Shown: in pieces, positions 44,255 to 52,704 of the stretch | Numbering within the stretch: position 1 is the stretch's first letter | Layout of the letters: each line of letters starts with the position of its first letter | Origin: Bacteroides eggerthii | GTDB taxonomy: Bacteria > Bacteroidota > Bacteroidia > Bacteroidales > Bacteroidaceae | Reading direction: 5' to 3' | DNA length: 64,000 nt | NCBI RefSeq assembly: GCF_025146565.1 | Contig: NZ_CP102258.1 | Span: 2,078,001-2,142,000, forward strand | Translations under genes and position numbers: made by a program | Notes under the pieces: model-generated | What the model saw: the letters and a program-made list of their open reading frames with translations, nothing else | What the model was told of the DNA's origin: nothing | Database searches by the model: none

Positions 44255-44498
44255 TGATAAATGCACGAATAAATAATAAACATGAAATGGAAAAATGGCA
44301 TTTTACACGATTACACGAATAAAAACACTATATTTTTTCTTGTAACGCTGAAAATGTGTTTTATAACAGTGTGTAGAGTGTTATTAATATCAAAAGAAGC
44401 AGGATATTTGTATTGCAAAAGCGGAGATATGTTTCTTTTTGTGGAAATAATCAGTACTGATAAGAAAGAGAAATTTTAAAATACACAATAACACGAAT
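44255..44498. promoter_or_regulatory. Repeated candidate operators in the locus B divergent region
   Basis: TACACGATTACACGAAT (44304-44320) and TACACAATAACACGAAT (44482-44498) share 15 of 17 bases, and a weaker copy (TGATAAATGCACGAAT, 44255-44270) lies near the -33 region of the LacI gene. The second copy lies just before the transporter start. The stretch of 325 bases between the LacI gene and the transporter otherwise shows no gene. These are probable LacI-protein sites (inference). Confidence 0.5.
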
Positions 44499-44519
44499 TA
44501 GAAAATGAGCTGTGTAAAT

Positions 44520-45758
44520 ATGAAAAATATAATTAAAAAGATAGCATTGTTTTGGGCGACTATTGCACCGGGTATCTTTCTCGTAGGATATAATATCGGG
44601 ACAGGTAGTATTACAACGATGGCTTCTGCCGGGGCAAGTTATGGAATGACGCTGACATGGGCATTGGCTCTTTCTTGCTTGTTTACGTATGTCTTAATAA
44701 TTGCTTTTTCGCGTTATACTATAATTACAGGAAAAACTGCATTATTTAGTTTTAAGAATAACTTTGGTAGAGGAGTTACCATCTTTATTTTATTTTCTTT
44801 ATTAATAAGCGAAATTGTATCCTGTATGGGAGTTATGGGGGTAGTGGCGCAAGTAATCCAAGAGTGGTCTCGTCCTATCACTCATGATGGCGAAGGGTTC
44901 AATATGATAGTAGTGGCAGGTGTTATCTGCATACTATTATATTATATATTTTGGCAGGGAAAGCAAGCTCTTTTTGAGAAGATACTTAGCCTGTTTGTTT
45001 TTGTTATGGGAGTTTGTTTTCTTGCTACCATGTTTATTGTAATGCCGGAACCTGCCAGTATATTGAAAGGACTTGTTCCTACTCTTCCCAATCATCCGAA
45101 TGCTTTTTTAATTGTGGCAGGAATGGTAGGTACTACTATGGGGGGCGTCCTTTATGTGGTTCGTTCCATCTTGATTAGTGAGAAAGGCTGGCATATAGAA
45201 GATATGAAATTACAGAAACGTGATGCTGCTGTGTCAGTGAGTATAATGTTTCTGTTGAGCTTTGCTGTAATGGCGTGTGCTGCCGGAACAATGTTCACGA
45301 AAGGGCTTACTGTGGATAATGCAATAGATATGGTGAAACTGATGGAACCATTGGCCGGACAACTGGCTGTGTCTATGTTTGTGGCAGGAATTGTGTGCGC
45401 AGGTGTTTCCTCTTTATTTCCTATTATAGTATTAGGGCCATGGCTCATCAGCGATTTTTTAGGTATAGATAGAGATTTGACTAAGCGTTGGGCCAGGGTT
45501 ATGGCATTAGCAACTACTTTATGTGGGCTTGTGGTGCCGGTTTTTGGCGGTAGTCCGGTTTTTGTGATGATCTTCTCTCAATCTTTGGCGATTATATCTA
45601 CTCCCCTTGTCATTGCATTGATGATTATTTTGTTGAATAAGAAACTTTTAATGGGAAAACATAGGGCTACAATAAAAGACAATGTTCTGTATGGCATAAC
45701 TTTGTTGTTTGCACTCATTGTTGCCATTGTAGCTATTCTGGGAATTATTAATTATTAA
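44520..45758 (+). CDS. NRAMP-fold membrane transporter lacking the usual metal ligands
   Basis: A 412-residue protein with about eleven membrane helices. The order of hydrophobic segments and the first helix (IAPGIFLVGYNIGTGSITT) place it in the NRAMP/APC fold. In NRAMP metal carriers this helix reads GPGFLVSIAYIDPGNIAT; here the DPGN ligand motif is GTGS. In helix 6 the motif MPHNLYLHS becomes MGGVLYVVRS, so the Met remains but the His is lost. These changes argue against divalent-metal transport. In its setting, as first gene of a catabolic operon, it may carry a sugar or uronate across the inner membrane (inference). The start is at MKNIIKK; an ATG 15 bases upstream is possible. Confidence 0.82.
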   Translation: MKNIIKKIALFWATIAPGIFLVGYNIGTGSITTMASAGASYGMTLTWALALSCLFTYVLIIAFSRYTIITGKTALFSFKNNFGRGVTIFILFSLLISEIVSCMGVMGVVAQVIQEWSRPITHDGEGFNMIVVAGVICILLYYIFWQGKQALFEKILSLFVFVMGVCFLATMFIVMPEPASILKGLVPTLPNHPNAFLIVAGMVGTTMGGVLYVVRSILISEKGWHIEDMKLQKRDAAVSVSIMFLLSFAVMACAAGTMFTKGLTVDNAIDMVKLMEPLAGQLAVSMFVAGIVCAGVSSLFPIIVLGPWLISDFLGIDRDLTKRWARVMALATTLCGLVVPVFGGSPVFVMIFSQSLAIISTPLVIALMIILLNKKLLMGKHRATIKDNVLYGITLLFALIVAIVAILGIINY

Positions 45759-45772
45759 AATATAGTATAAAC

Positions 45773-46699
45773 ATGAGAAACGTTTTTGACAGACACATAA
45801 CTTGTGCATTTCTTTATAGTATTACAAGATATGGCTATCCGCCTGATGCAGAACATATGGTTACATATGTACATGAAATGGCCGATCTTGGTTTTCAATC
45901 TATCGAACTGGAAGGGATAGGGGAAGCACATCTGAAGACAGTTTACAAACATCGGAAAGAGATAAAACAGGCATTGGAAGACCGGGGGCTAGCATTACCT
46001 GTGTTTTGTACCGTACTTCCGGGGATAGCTTCCCCACAGGGAGAAATTGCACAAAAGAGTTTGGATTTATTTAAAACAGGCTGTGAACTCGGAGCTTATT
46101 TCGGAGCCAGAGGGGTATTGGATAACGGCCCTCTTGTTCCTTATGAATTTCCGGCAGATATGCCTATTCACCGGCATTATTCACCGGACGTACTTCGTAA
46201 TGTGCGTTTGCCGCAAAGACTGTCGTGGAAAGTATATTGGGACAATTTGCTGTCTCGGATGGATACAGCTTGCAAATTTGCGGCAGATTATGGGTTGAAC
46301 TATTATATGCATCCCTGTGTGGGCTCTTTGACGGATACAACGAATGGTTATCTGTTGCTGAAAGAAGAATTGGGATGGGAAAATCTAAAGTTCAATTTTG
46401 ATACATCGAATCTGTATTATATGCATGAAAATCTGTCTTTAGGTTTGCTTAAACTGGGAAAGGATTTGGACTATATACATATCTCTGATAGTTATGGACA
46501 ACGCATAGAGCATCAGGCCGCAGGCAATGGAACGATAGATTGGGATTTGTTTTTCGGGACTTTGAAACAAATAGGTTTTTCCGGAGAACTTTCAATTGAT
46601 GTGGGTGGTGATGAAAGCCATGTTGCCGATATTGATGGGGCTTATTTACAAACCGCTCGCTTTTTAGAAGAAAAAATAGCTGCTTATGAAATTTATTAA
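45773..46699 (+). CDS. Sugar phosphate isomerase/epimerase-type TIM-barrel protein
   Basis: A 308-residue TIM-barrel protein of the AP-endonuclease-2/xylose-isomerase-like superfamily. The segments LGFQSIELEGIGEAHL (about residues 38-53), PVFCTVLPGIASPQGEI, NYYMHPCVGSLTDTTNG, LKFNFDTSNLYYMHENL and IHISDSYGQRIEHQAAGNG fit strands carrying metal-binding Glu, Asp and His. It probably isomerises or epimerises a monosaccharide or its phosphate in the cytosol. The gene follows the transporter by 14 bases and overlaps the GH28 gene by 14 bases. With the NagB-like protein it forms the intracellular part of locus B. Substrate cannot be deduced. Confidence 0.85.
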   Translation: MRNVFDRHITCAFLYSITRYGYPPDAEHMVTYVHEMADLGFQSIELEGIGEAHLKTVYKHRKEIKQALEDRGLALPVFCTVLPGIASPQGEIAQKSLDLFKTGCELGAYFGARGVLDNGPLVPYEFPADMPIHRHYSPDVLRNVRLPQRLSWKVYWDNLLSRMDTACKFAADYGLNYYMHPCVGSLTDTTNGYLLLKEELGWENLKFNFDTSNLYYMHENLSLGLLKLGKDLDYIHISDSYGQRIEHQAAGNGTIDWDLFFGTLKQIGFSGELSIDVGGDESHVADIDGAYLQTARFLEEKIAAYEIY

Positions 46700-48089
46700 A
46701 TGTTTGTTGGTTTTGGGACTGTTTGCAGTAAATGTTTCTGCAATGGATTATTCGGTGTCTGACTTCGGAGCGAGGGGAGATGGAAAAACTGTTAATACGA
46801 GAGCAATCCAGCGTGTTATAGATTTATGTGCGGAAAAAGGTGGAAAGGTGATTATTCCGCAAGGTGAGTTTGTAACAGGCACTCTTTTCTTGAAGAGTAA
46901 TGTAACTCTTCGTTTAGAAAGAGGTGCACATTTATTGGGCTCTACAAATTTGGCGGATTATCCGAAAAAAACTGTTGGTTTCCGTTTTTGGGGAGATACA
47001 TGGACGTATCAGTCTTTAATAATTGCCCATGACATAGAGAATGTTACGATAGAAGGGGATGGTACAATTGATGGACGTGGCGGTTCATTTCCGGTGCAGT
47101 CCAAAAAGAAACCGGATAAGTATAGAGACCGCCCTTATCTTTTGTGGTTTGCCAATAGTAGGAATATCAATATAACTGGAATAGAACTCCGGAATTCCGC
47201 CATGTGGATGCAGTCTTATATCCGTTGTGACCAGTTGAAGATTGATGGTGTGAGAATCTTCAATCACTCCAACCTGAATAATGATATGATGGATATTGAT
47301 GGTTGTAGGGATGTAATTATAACACGTGTGACAGGAGATTCGGATGATGATGGAATAACTTTTAAAAGTACTTGTGACAGGATGAGCGAAAATATAATCG
47401 TTTCGGATTGTCTATTAAGCAGCCATTGTAATGCCCTGAAATTTGGGACAGAGACGACCGCCGGATTCAAAAATGTGGCTATTAGCAACTGCGTAATCCG
47501 TAGATCGTCGGCTTCTACGGTGAATTCTGGGGCTGCAGAAGGAATTTCGGGTATATCGCTTGAAATTGTTGACGGTGGAACTATGGAAAATATAACTATC
47601 CAGAATGTTGCCATAGATGGCCAGCGGGTTCCTTTATTTCTTCGTTTGGGCAATCGTGCACGTAAGCATTATGCGGAGGCGCCTACCCCCTCTGTTGGTG
47701 CGATGAAGAATATTTTGATTTCCAATATAACTGCCGTAGCAACTGCTCCGATAGGATGCTCGGTTATGGGAATACCGGAAGGGAAGATTGAAGGGCTTAC
47801 TATCTGTAATAGCCGTTTTGTCTGTACAGGTGGTGAATCGGAAGAACTGGCAGATAAAAAAGTTGAGGAGCTTGAGACCCTTTACCCGGAGTCTACTATG
47901 TTTGGCATACTGCCTGCGTATGGAATGTATGTGCGGCATGCCAGGAATATACAGTTATATGGTCTTTCTTTCGAACTGTTGAAAGAGGATGGCAGGCCGG
48001 CTATAATTTGTGATGATGTGGATAATGCGGATATACAGCAGATTATGACTTACGGAGAAAAAGGCGGGAAAAAAATCGTAATAAAATAA
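46686..48089 (+). CDS. GH28-family beta-helix protein with altered catalytic motifs
   Basis: A 467-residue protein with a short signal peptide (about residues 1-18, ending VSAM). It is a right-handed parallel beta-helix of the GH28 (polygalacturonase) type: YSVSDFGARGDGKTVNTRAI (about 22-41), GTIDGRGGSF and SNVTLRLERGAHLLGS. In canonical GH28 the active site has NTD, DD and GHG. Here NNDMMDIDGCRD (about 198-209) keeps only the second Asp of the first motif, SDDDGITFKST (about 219-229) keeps the DD, and the GHG place reads CNALKFGTE (about 249-257), where His is Asn. It may therefore cleave a modified or different uronic acid, or be an exo-acting variant. It probably works in the periplasm. 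Confidence 0.85.
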   Translation: MKFIKCLLVLGLFAVNVSAMDYSVSDFGARGDGKTVNTRAIQRVIDLCAEKGGKVIIPQGEFVTGTLFLKSNVTLRLERGAHLLGSTNLADYPKKTVGFRFWGDTWTYQSLIIAHDIENVTIEGDGTIDGRGGSFPVQSKKKPDKYRDRPYLLWFANSRNINITGIELRNSAMWMQSYIRCDQLKIDGVRIFNHSNLNNDMMDIDGCRDVIITRVTGDSDDDGITFKSTCDRMSENIIVSDCLLSSHCNALKFGTETTAGFKNVAISNCVIRRSSASTVNSGAAEGISGISLEIVDGGTMENITIQNVAIDGQRVPLFLRLGNRARKHYAEAPTPSVGAMKNILISNITAVATAPIGCSVMGIPEGKIEGLTICNSRFVCTGGESEELADKKVEELETLYPESTMFGILPAYGMYVRHARNIQLYGLSFELLKEDGRPAIICDDVDNADIQQIMTYGEKGGKKIVIK

Positions 48090-48112
48090 TAGGTATTAAA
48101 AAATATATATAT

Positions 48113-50635
48113 ATGAAAAAGAAATTCTTCTTATGCCTGATTGAGATAGTAAGCCTGACTTGTATGGGACATGCAGCCGGTTTGCCTGTATTACCGTTAC
48201 CTAAAGTAATCTCTACTGTTGATGGAGCAAATAAGGGAGAAAAGGTATATGGTGATATTGATTTCATATGGCGAAATACAAATCCGGAGCTTTACAATTG
48301 TGTGCAGGAGGAATTTAAAGAATTTTTTCGGGATAGTTGTCCCGATAGATTGAAAATAATAGGGGAACAAAGTTCTTCAAAGAAGGTCTTGAGGGCTTTT
48401 TGCAGAGAACATTCTTTGGATGAACATTACGTTGACAGTATTGGTCCGGAAGGCTATCTGCTTTCTAAATCGGACTCATGTATTCATGTTATCTCGAAGA
48501 CAACCAAAGGATTATTGTACGGTATTCAATCAGCAAAGCAATTGGTACGTGGCGGTTATGCGCCGTCGGTTGCTTTGGCCGATTGGCCGGACTATCCCCA
48601 AAGAATATTTTTTGATGATATAAGCAGAGGCCCGATTTCTAATGTTACTTATATAAAGAAACAAATAAGAGACTTGTCGGAGTTAAAATACAACGCATTC
48701 ACATTCTATATAGAGCATGTCATACAACCGCTTTCCTATCCCGATTTTGCACCGGAAAATGGTAAGTTAACGATGGATGACGTAAAGGAGATTTGTAGCT
48801 ATGCTCGGGAATATCAAATGGAAATTATCGGGAGTTTTCAGTGCTTCGGACATTTTGAGAAGATACTTTCTCTGGAAAAATATGCACCGTTAGGTGATAC
48901 TCCCTCTATGATTGCCCCGCTGAAACCACAAGCGCAAGCATTCTTGAAATCAGTTATTGAAGAACTGGCAGATGCTTTTTCTTCGGATTATTTTAATATT
49001 AACTGTGACGAAACATGGGATTTGGAGAATGGTAAGTCTAAAGAATATGTGCGTAGGGTAGGGGCGGATAAGTTTTATGCAGATCATATTCGTTTTTTAT
49101 ATGATGTCCTGAAAGCAAAGAATAAGAAAGTGATGATGTGGGGAGATATCATTATGAAATATCCGCATCTGTTATCCGAATTGCCAAAGGATATCACTTA
49201 TTTGAGTTGGAATTATAGCGGTACAAATTATGATGCATGGATAAATCCTTTCAAGGAAAACCGGAGCTGTTATCTGGTCTGTCCTGGCATTTTGAATTCG
49301 AACAGGCTATTTCCTGATCTGAATATGACAAGGGAGAATATGCAATTTATTACAGACGGTTACAGAGCTGGGGCACAAGGTGTGTTATATACATCGTGGG
49401 ACGATTCGGCATTTCACAGTTTTGCTTCTATAATGTATGGCGTGGCATTAGCTTCTGAATATAGTTGGAATGCCTCACGAAATGTTGATGCAGATGACTT
49501 TGAGGGAAGATACTGTATGGTGCGTTTTGGTAGTGAAGATACGATGTTTGTTCAAGCTTTAAATGAGCTGATGAAGTTTGCTAAATTGGGCATGACTTAT
49601 GAAATGAACGACCGTATTTTTTATGAACGATTCACTCCGGATATAAACAATCCACTGAATATCAATAAAGAAGAATTAGGTATTGCAAGGAATATTCTTG
49701 CCTCTGTCAAGCGAACGGTTAGTGCCGTTCATTTGCAGAAAGAGCATATTGATGAGAAGGCTTTGAGATATACAGTAGCGCAATATGAGTTTATTGTCGA
49801 TGCAAGGGAAAGAATGTTTAAAATGGCGGATTGGTATCGGAAGAGTTTGCAGGAGTATGCCGAATCTCCCGAACAAGCCCGGAAGTCTTTGATAATGGCA
49901 TTGAAAGATGTCAATCCTTTGGAGACCCAGATCCTGACACTTAAACAACAATATACGGAGCTTTGGATTTGCGAAAACCAGTCGTATTTTCTTGATAAAG
50001 GCTTGGAATTATATAAAGAGAAATTAGATCAGATACATCGTGTGCAATCGGTTTTGCTTCGGGCCATAGACTTTATTGATCGTGGAAGGAAGCCGGATGA
50101 TATAACGGCAGCGGGATTGGACGTACGCAATATCAATAGTAACTATTTCTCTTGTTGGCTATTTTGTGGCGCTTTTCTGAACGGTGATATGAATACCGAC
50201 TATTTGGCAACAATTGGAGGTGAAATAAATGTGACTCCATTACCGGGTGAACGTTTTGATGTGGGTGGAGACGAATATAAGTGGACCCGTTGCGTGTCGG
50301 ATAATGGTTTTATCATGGATTTTAATGAAATGTTCCATTCTGTAAATAATGGAGTGGCATACGCCACAGCTATGCTCTATTCGGATAAGGAGCAGATTGT
50401 GCAAGTATTGTATGGAGGTAGTGGTGAAAACCTTATTTATTGTAACGGACAAATAGTCGGACATACGGCGAAAGAGAATGAGTTTGTGGCAGATAAATAC
50501 AAATTATCTCTTCATCTGAAAGCCGGAAGTAACAGAATTCTAATAAAATCACGCCAATTGGTTAACGACTGGAAATTTTCATTTCGCGTTGATGGCAGAA
50601 TAGTAAAGTCTCATAAACAAAAATATTATCTCTAA
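48113..50635 (+). CDS. GH20-like beta-N-acetylhexosaminidase
   Basis: An 840-residue secreted protein (signal about residues 1-22). Residues about 25-150 match the small alpha/beta domain that precedes GH20 catalytic barrels (SIGPEGYLLSKSDSCIHVISKT, GLLYGIQSAKQLV). The TIM barrel (about 155-480) has RIFFDDISRGPISNVTYI, LRDLSELKYNAFTFYIEH and the Asp-Glu pair in NINCDETWDLENG (about residues 299-300), the GH20 catalytic motif. YLSWNYSGTNYDAW and TSWDDSAFHSFASI follow. The last 350 residues contain long helices and a terminal beta-domain (LYGGSGENLIYCNGQ). The GH20-type motifs suggest release of hexosamine from polymer fragments; close relatives act on 2-deoxy-2-amino sugars. The actual sugar cannot be fixed. 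It is 23 bases after GH28. Confidence 0.82.
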   Translation: MKKKFFLCLIEIVSLTCMGHAAGLPVLPLPKVISTVDGANKGEKVYGDIDFIWRNTNPELYNCVQEEFKEFFRDSCPDRLKIIGEQSSSKKVLRAFCREHSLDEHYVDSIGPEGYLLSKSDSCIHVISKTTKGLLYGIQSAKQLVRGGYAPSVALADWPDYPQRIFFDDISRGPISNVTYIKKQIRDLSELKYNAFTFYIEHVIQPLSYPDFAPENGKLTMDDVKEICSYAREYQMEIIGSFQCFGHFEKILSLEKYAPLGDTPSMIAPLKPQAQAFLKSVIEELADAFSSDYFNINCDETWDLENGKSKEYVRRVGADKFYADHIRFLYDVLKAKNKKVMMWGDIIMKYPHLLSELPKDITYLSWNYSGTNYDAWINPFKENRSCYLVCPGILNSNRLFPDLNMTRENMQFITDGYRAGAQGVLYTSWDDSAFHSFASIMYGVALASEYSWNASRNVDADDFEGRYCMVRFGSEDTMFVQALNELMKFAKLGMTYEMNDRIFYERFTPDINNPLNINKEELGIARNILASVKRTVSAVHLQKEHIDEKALRYTVAQYEFIVDARERMFKMADWYRKSLQEYAESPEQARKSLIMALKDVNPLETQILTLKQQYTELWICENQSYFLDKGLELYKEKLDQIHRVQSVLLRAIDFIDRGRKPDDITAAGLDVRNINSNYFSCWLFCGAFLNGDMNTDYLATIGGEINVTPLPGERFDVGGDEYKWTRCVSDNGFIMDFNEMFHSVNNGVAYATAMLYSDKEQIVQVLYGGSGENLIYCNGQIVGHTAKENEFVADKYKLSLHLKAGSNRILIKSRQLVNDWKFSFRVDGRIVKSHKQKYYL

Positions 50636-50662
50636 ATAAGAATAATAAAAAAAACAAACAGT

Positions 50663-51901
50663 ATGAAAAAACACATTATTTTATTATCGGCTTTATTGCT
50701 AACCGGTACGGTGAAAGCCCAATCTCCTCTTCCGGGGAAGACGGAGATTTTGGAAGCGATTGAGGGATGTACCACTTATGCAACAAATGTATTGTTGGAT
50801 GAAAGTGGAAAATCACGCTGTGACTATAACATGGTTCAGGGAAAATGGTATCCTTATGAAGAGCCATGGCATACGGGACAAATTATTTTGGGTTTGCTGG
50901 ATGCTTATGAAATTACCAAATCACCTCAAGCACTTGCAGCGGCACGTAAAGCCGGTGATTGGTGGATTGGATTGGAAATCAAGGATAATCCGGCATTGAA
51001 AGGAATGGTAGGTGCTACACATGGTGACGATATAGGCAATGACAAAATAGTTTTTGCAACCGTTACTGACGGTACGCATGGGATTTTTGAATTGTCGCGG
51101 GTTACCGGTGATAAGAAATATGCACAAGTGGCCAGCAATGCACTTGGTTGGATGCTGGAACATATGTATTATCCTGAAGAAGGGGTTTGTTATGATTTAG
51201 CAGACTTGAAAACCGGCGAGATTCAGAAAGTGAGCCCTTTTTATAAAGATAAGAAACAACAAGTGTTGGATGATGTTTCCCGCCCGAATACAGAAGGTTC
51301 GCCTTTCAAAGATGCTTATGAATTTACGAAAGATAAACGCTTTAAGGATGCTCATTTGTTGCTTTGTAACTCTTTGATTGATAAGCAGGATGAAAACGGC
51401 ATTTGGATGCGTTATATCCCTAATCATCGTGAGGTTTCTTCTTTTCACCCCCGATTTAATCTTTGGTATGCCGAGTCGCTTCTTGAGGCTTATGAAATGA
51501 CAAAAGATAGAAAATATTTGGAAGCCGCTGCCAAAACAGCCCGGACATATGCCAAAGCACAAAAAGTAGACGGAACTATATTCTATGACAATTATACGGA
51601 TGGAAAGCCATCGGATAAGGGGTCTGTTTGCGGCTCAGCAGTCGCTTTTGCCGGTATTCTTTGGATTAGATTGGCAGGTTACGGTTATGATGAATTTGTT
51701 CCTAATTACGAACGTAGCCTTCGTTGGATTATTAAGAACCGTTATGCAGCCAATCATCCTGATCCTAATTTGCGGGGTGGAGTAATTAATACTCGTATGC
51801 GTATGAAGAAAGGACAGATATGGCTTACTCAAAGGGATGTCGGAACTTCTTTTGGATTGCGCTTTTTGGCAGCTTATTATAATTTGAAGTTTAATAAATA
51901 A
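50663..51901 (+). CDS. Secreted (alpha/alpha)6-toroid protein, predicted glycosidase or lyase
   Basis: A 412-residue protein with a signal peptide (about residues 1-19, ending VKAQ). Repeated helical hairpins with aromatic and acidic residues (WYPYEEPWHTGQIILGLLDA about 62-81, GDWWIGLEIKDNP, MVGATHGDDIGNDK, TDGTHGIFELSRVTGDKKY, DVSRPNTEGSPFKDAYE) indicate a six-hairpin toroid. GH88, GH105, GH127 and several polysaccharide lyases have this fold. The usual GH88/GH105 catalytic motifs are not evident, so I cannot assign a family. A cluster with GATHGDD and RMKKGQIWLTQRD near the end may hold the active site. It lies in the operon between the GH20-like and NagB-like genes, so it probably processes the same polymer. 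Confidence 0.7.
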   Translation: MKKHIILLSALLLTGTVKAQSPLPGKTEILEAIEGCTTYATNVLLDESGKSRCDYNMVQGKWYPYEEPWHTGQIILGLLDAYEITKSPQALAAARKAGDWWIGLEIKDNPALKGMVGATHGDDIGNDKIVFATVTDGTHGIFELSRVTGDKKYAQVASNALGWMLEHMYYPEEGVCYDLADLKTGEIQKVSPFYKDKKQQVLDDVSRPNTEGSPFKDAYEFTKDKRFKDAHLLLCNSLIDKQDENGIWMRYIPNHREVSSFHPRFNLWYAESLLEAYEMTKDRKYLEAAAKTARTYAKAQKVDGTIFYDNYTDGKPSDKGSVCGSAVAFAGILWIRLAGYGYDEFVPNYERSLRWIIKNRYAANHPDPNLRGGVINTRMRMKKGQIWLTQRDVGTSFGLRFLAAYYNLKFNK

Positions 51902-51912
51902 TGCAAATATAA

Positions 51913-52692
51913 ATGATAGTTCCAATTAAAACACTGAAAGTAGATACACTGACTATACATGTGTATAATTCGCGGAAAGACATGGGGATAGCTGCCTATG
52001 AACTTTACAAAAAACATGTCCGGGAACTTATGGTCAGACAAAAAATAGTAAGGGCTATTTTTGCTGCCGCTCATTCGCAGGATGACTTTTTGAAAGCATT
52101 GGCAGAGGATACAGAAATCGATTTTACTCGTATTACCGGATTCCACATGGATGAGTACATGGGGCTGGGAAAAGACGCTTCTCAAAATTTTGGTAATTTT
52201 TTGAGAAAGGCAATCTTTTCCAGAAAACCTTTCCATGAAGTTAATTATATACAGTCCGATGCAATTGATATTAGTGCCGAATGTAAACGGTATGAAGGCT
52301 TATTGAGACAGGCGCCGCTGGATATTGTCAGTATGGGAATAGGAGAAAATGGACATATTGCCTTTAATGATCCGCATGAAGCTCGTTTTGATGAAGAAGC
52401 ATGGATACGACAAACCTCTTTGGATAATATATGTCGTCAGCAACAGGTTAACGATGGTGAATTCGGGACATTAAGTGATGTACCGGAAACGGCACTGACT
52501 CTTACAATTCCTGCGTTGATGTCATGCAAAAAGGTGATCTGTATTGTACCTACGGGGCGGAAAGCACAGGCTGTTCGTCAGACACTTTGTGGTCCGGTTT
52601 CAGTTGCTTGTCCGGCTTCTGTGTTACGTACCCATTCTGATGCAACCTTGTTTTTAGATAAAGAAGCTGCAGAATTAATATTAACCATTTAA
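51913..52692 (+). CDS. NagB-like glucosamine-6-phosphate deaminase family protein with variant active site
   Basis: A 259-residue cytosolic protein of the NagB/6-phosphogluconolactonase family. The segment GFHMDEYMGLG (about residues 76-86) matches the E. coli NagB motif with the conserved Asp72, and MGIGENGHIAFNDP (about 139-152) matches the catalytic loop. In E. coli that loop reads NDGHIAFNEP, with Asp141, His143 and Glu148; here these positions read Asn, His and Asp. The His is kept. Activity could be changed toward another amino-sugar phosphate. The family converts glucosamine-6-phosphate to fructose-6-phosphate and ammonia. It points to a hexosamine in the locus B substrate. No kinase or NagA deacetylase is nearby. 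Confidence 0.85.
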   Translation: MIVPIKTLKVDTLTIHVYNSRKDMGIAAYELYKKHVRELMVRQKIVRAIFAAAHSQDDFLKALAEDTEIDFTRITGFHMDEYMGLGKDASQNFGNFLRKAIFSRKPFHEVNYIQSDAIDISAECKRYEGLLRQAPLDIVSMGIGENGHIAFNDPHEARFDEEAWIRQTSLDNICRQQQVNDGEFGTLSDVPETALTLTIPALMSCKKVICIVPTGRKAQAVRQTLCGPVSVACPASVLRTHSDATLFLDKEAAELILTI

Positions 52693-52704
52693 TTTTATAC
52701 GATT

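Noticed and set aside
44282..44479. Open frame of 65 codons between LacI and the transporter
   Set aside because: It overlaps the repeated operator-like boxes, and its product is a mixture of low-complexity and Cys residues with no start signal. It is taken as regulatory DNA.
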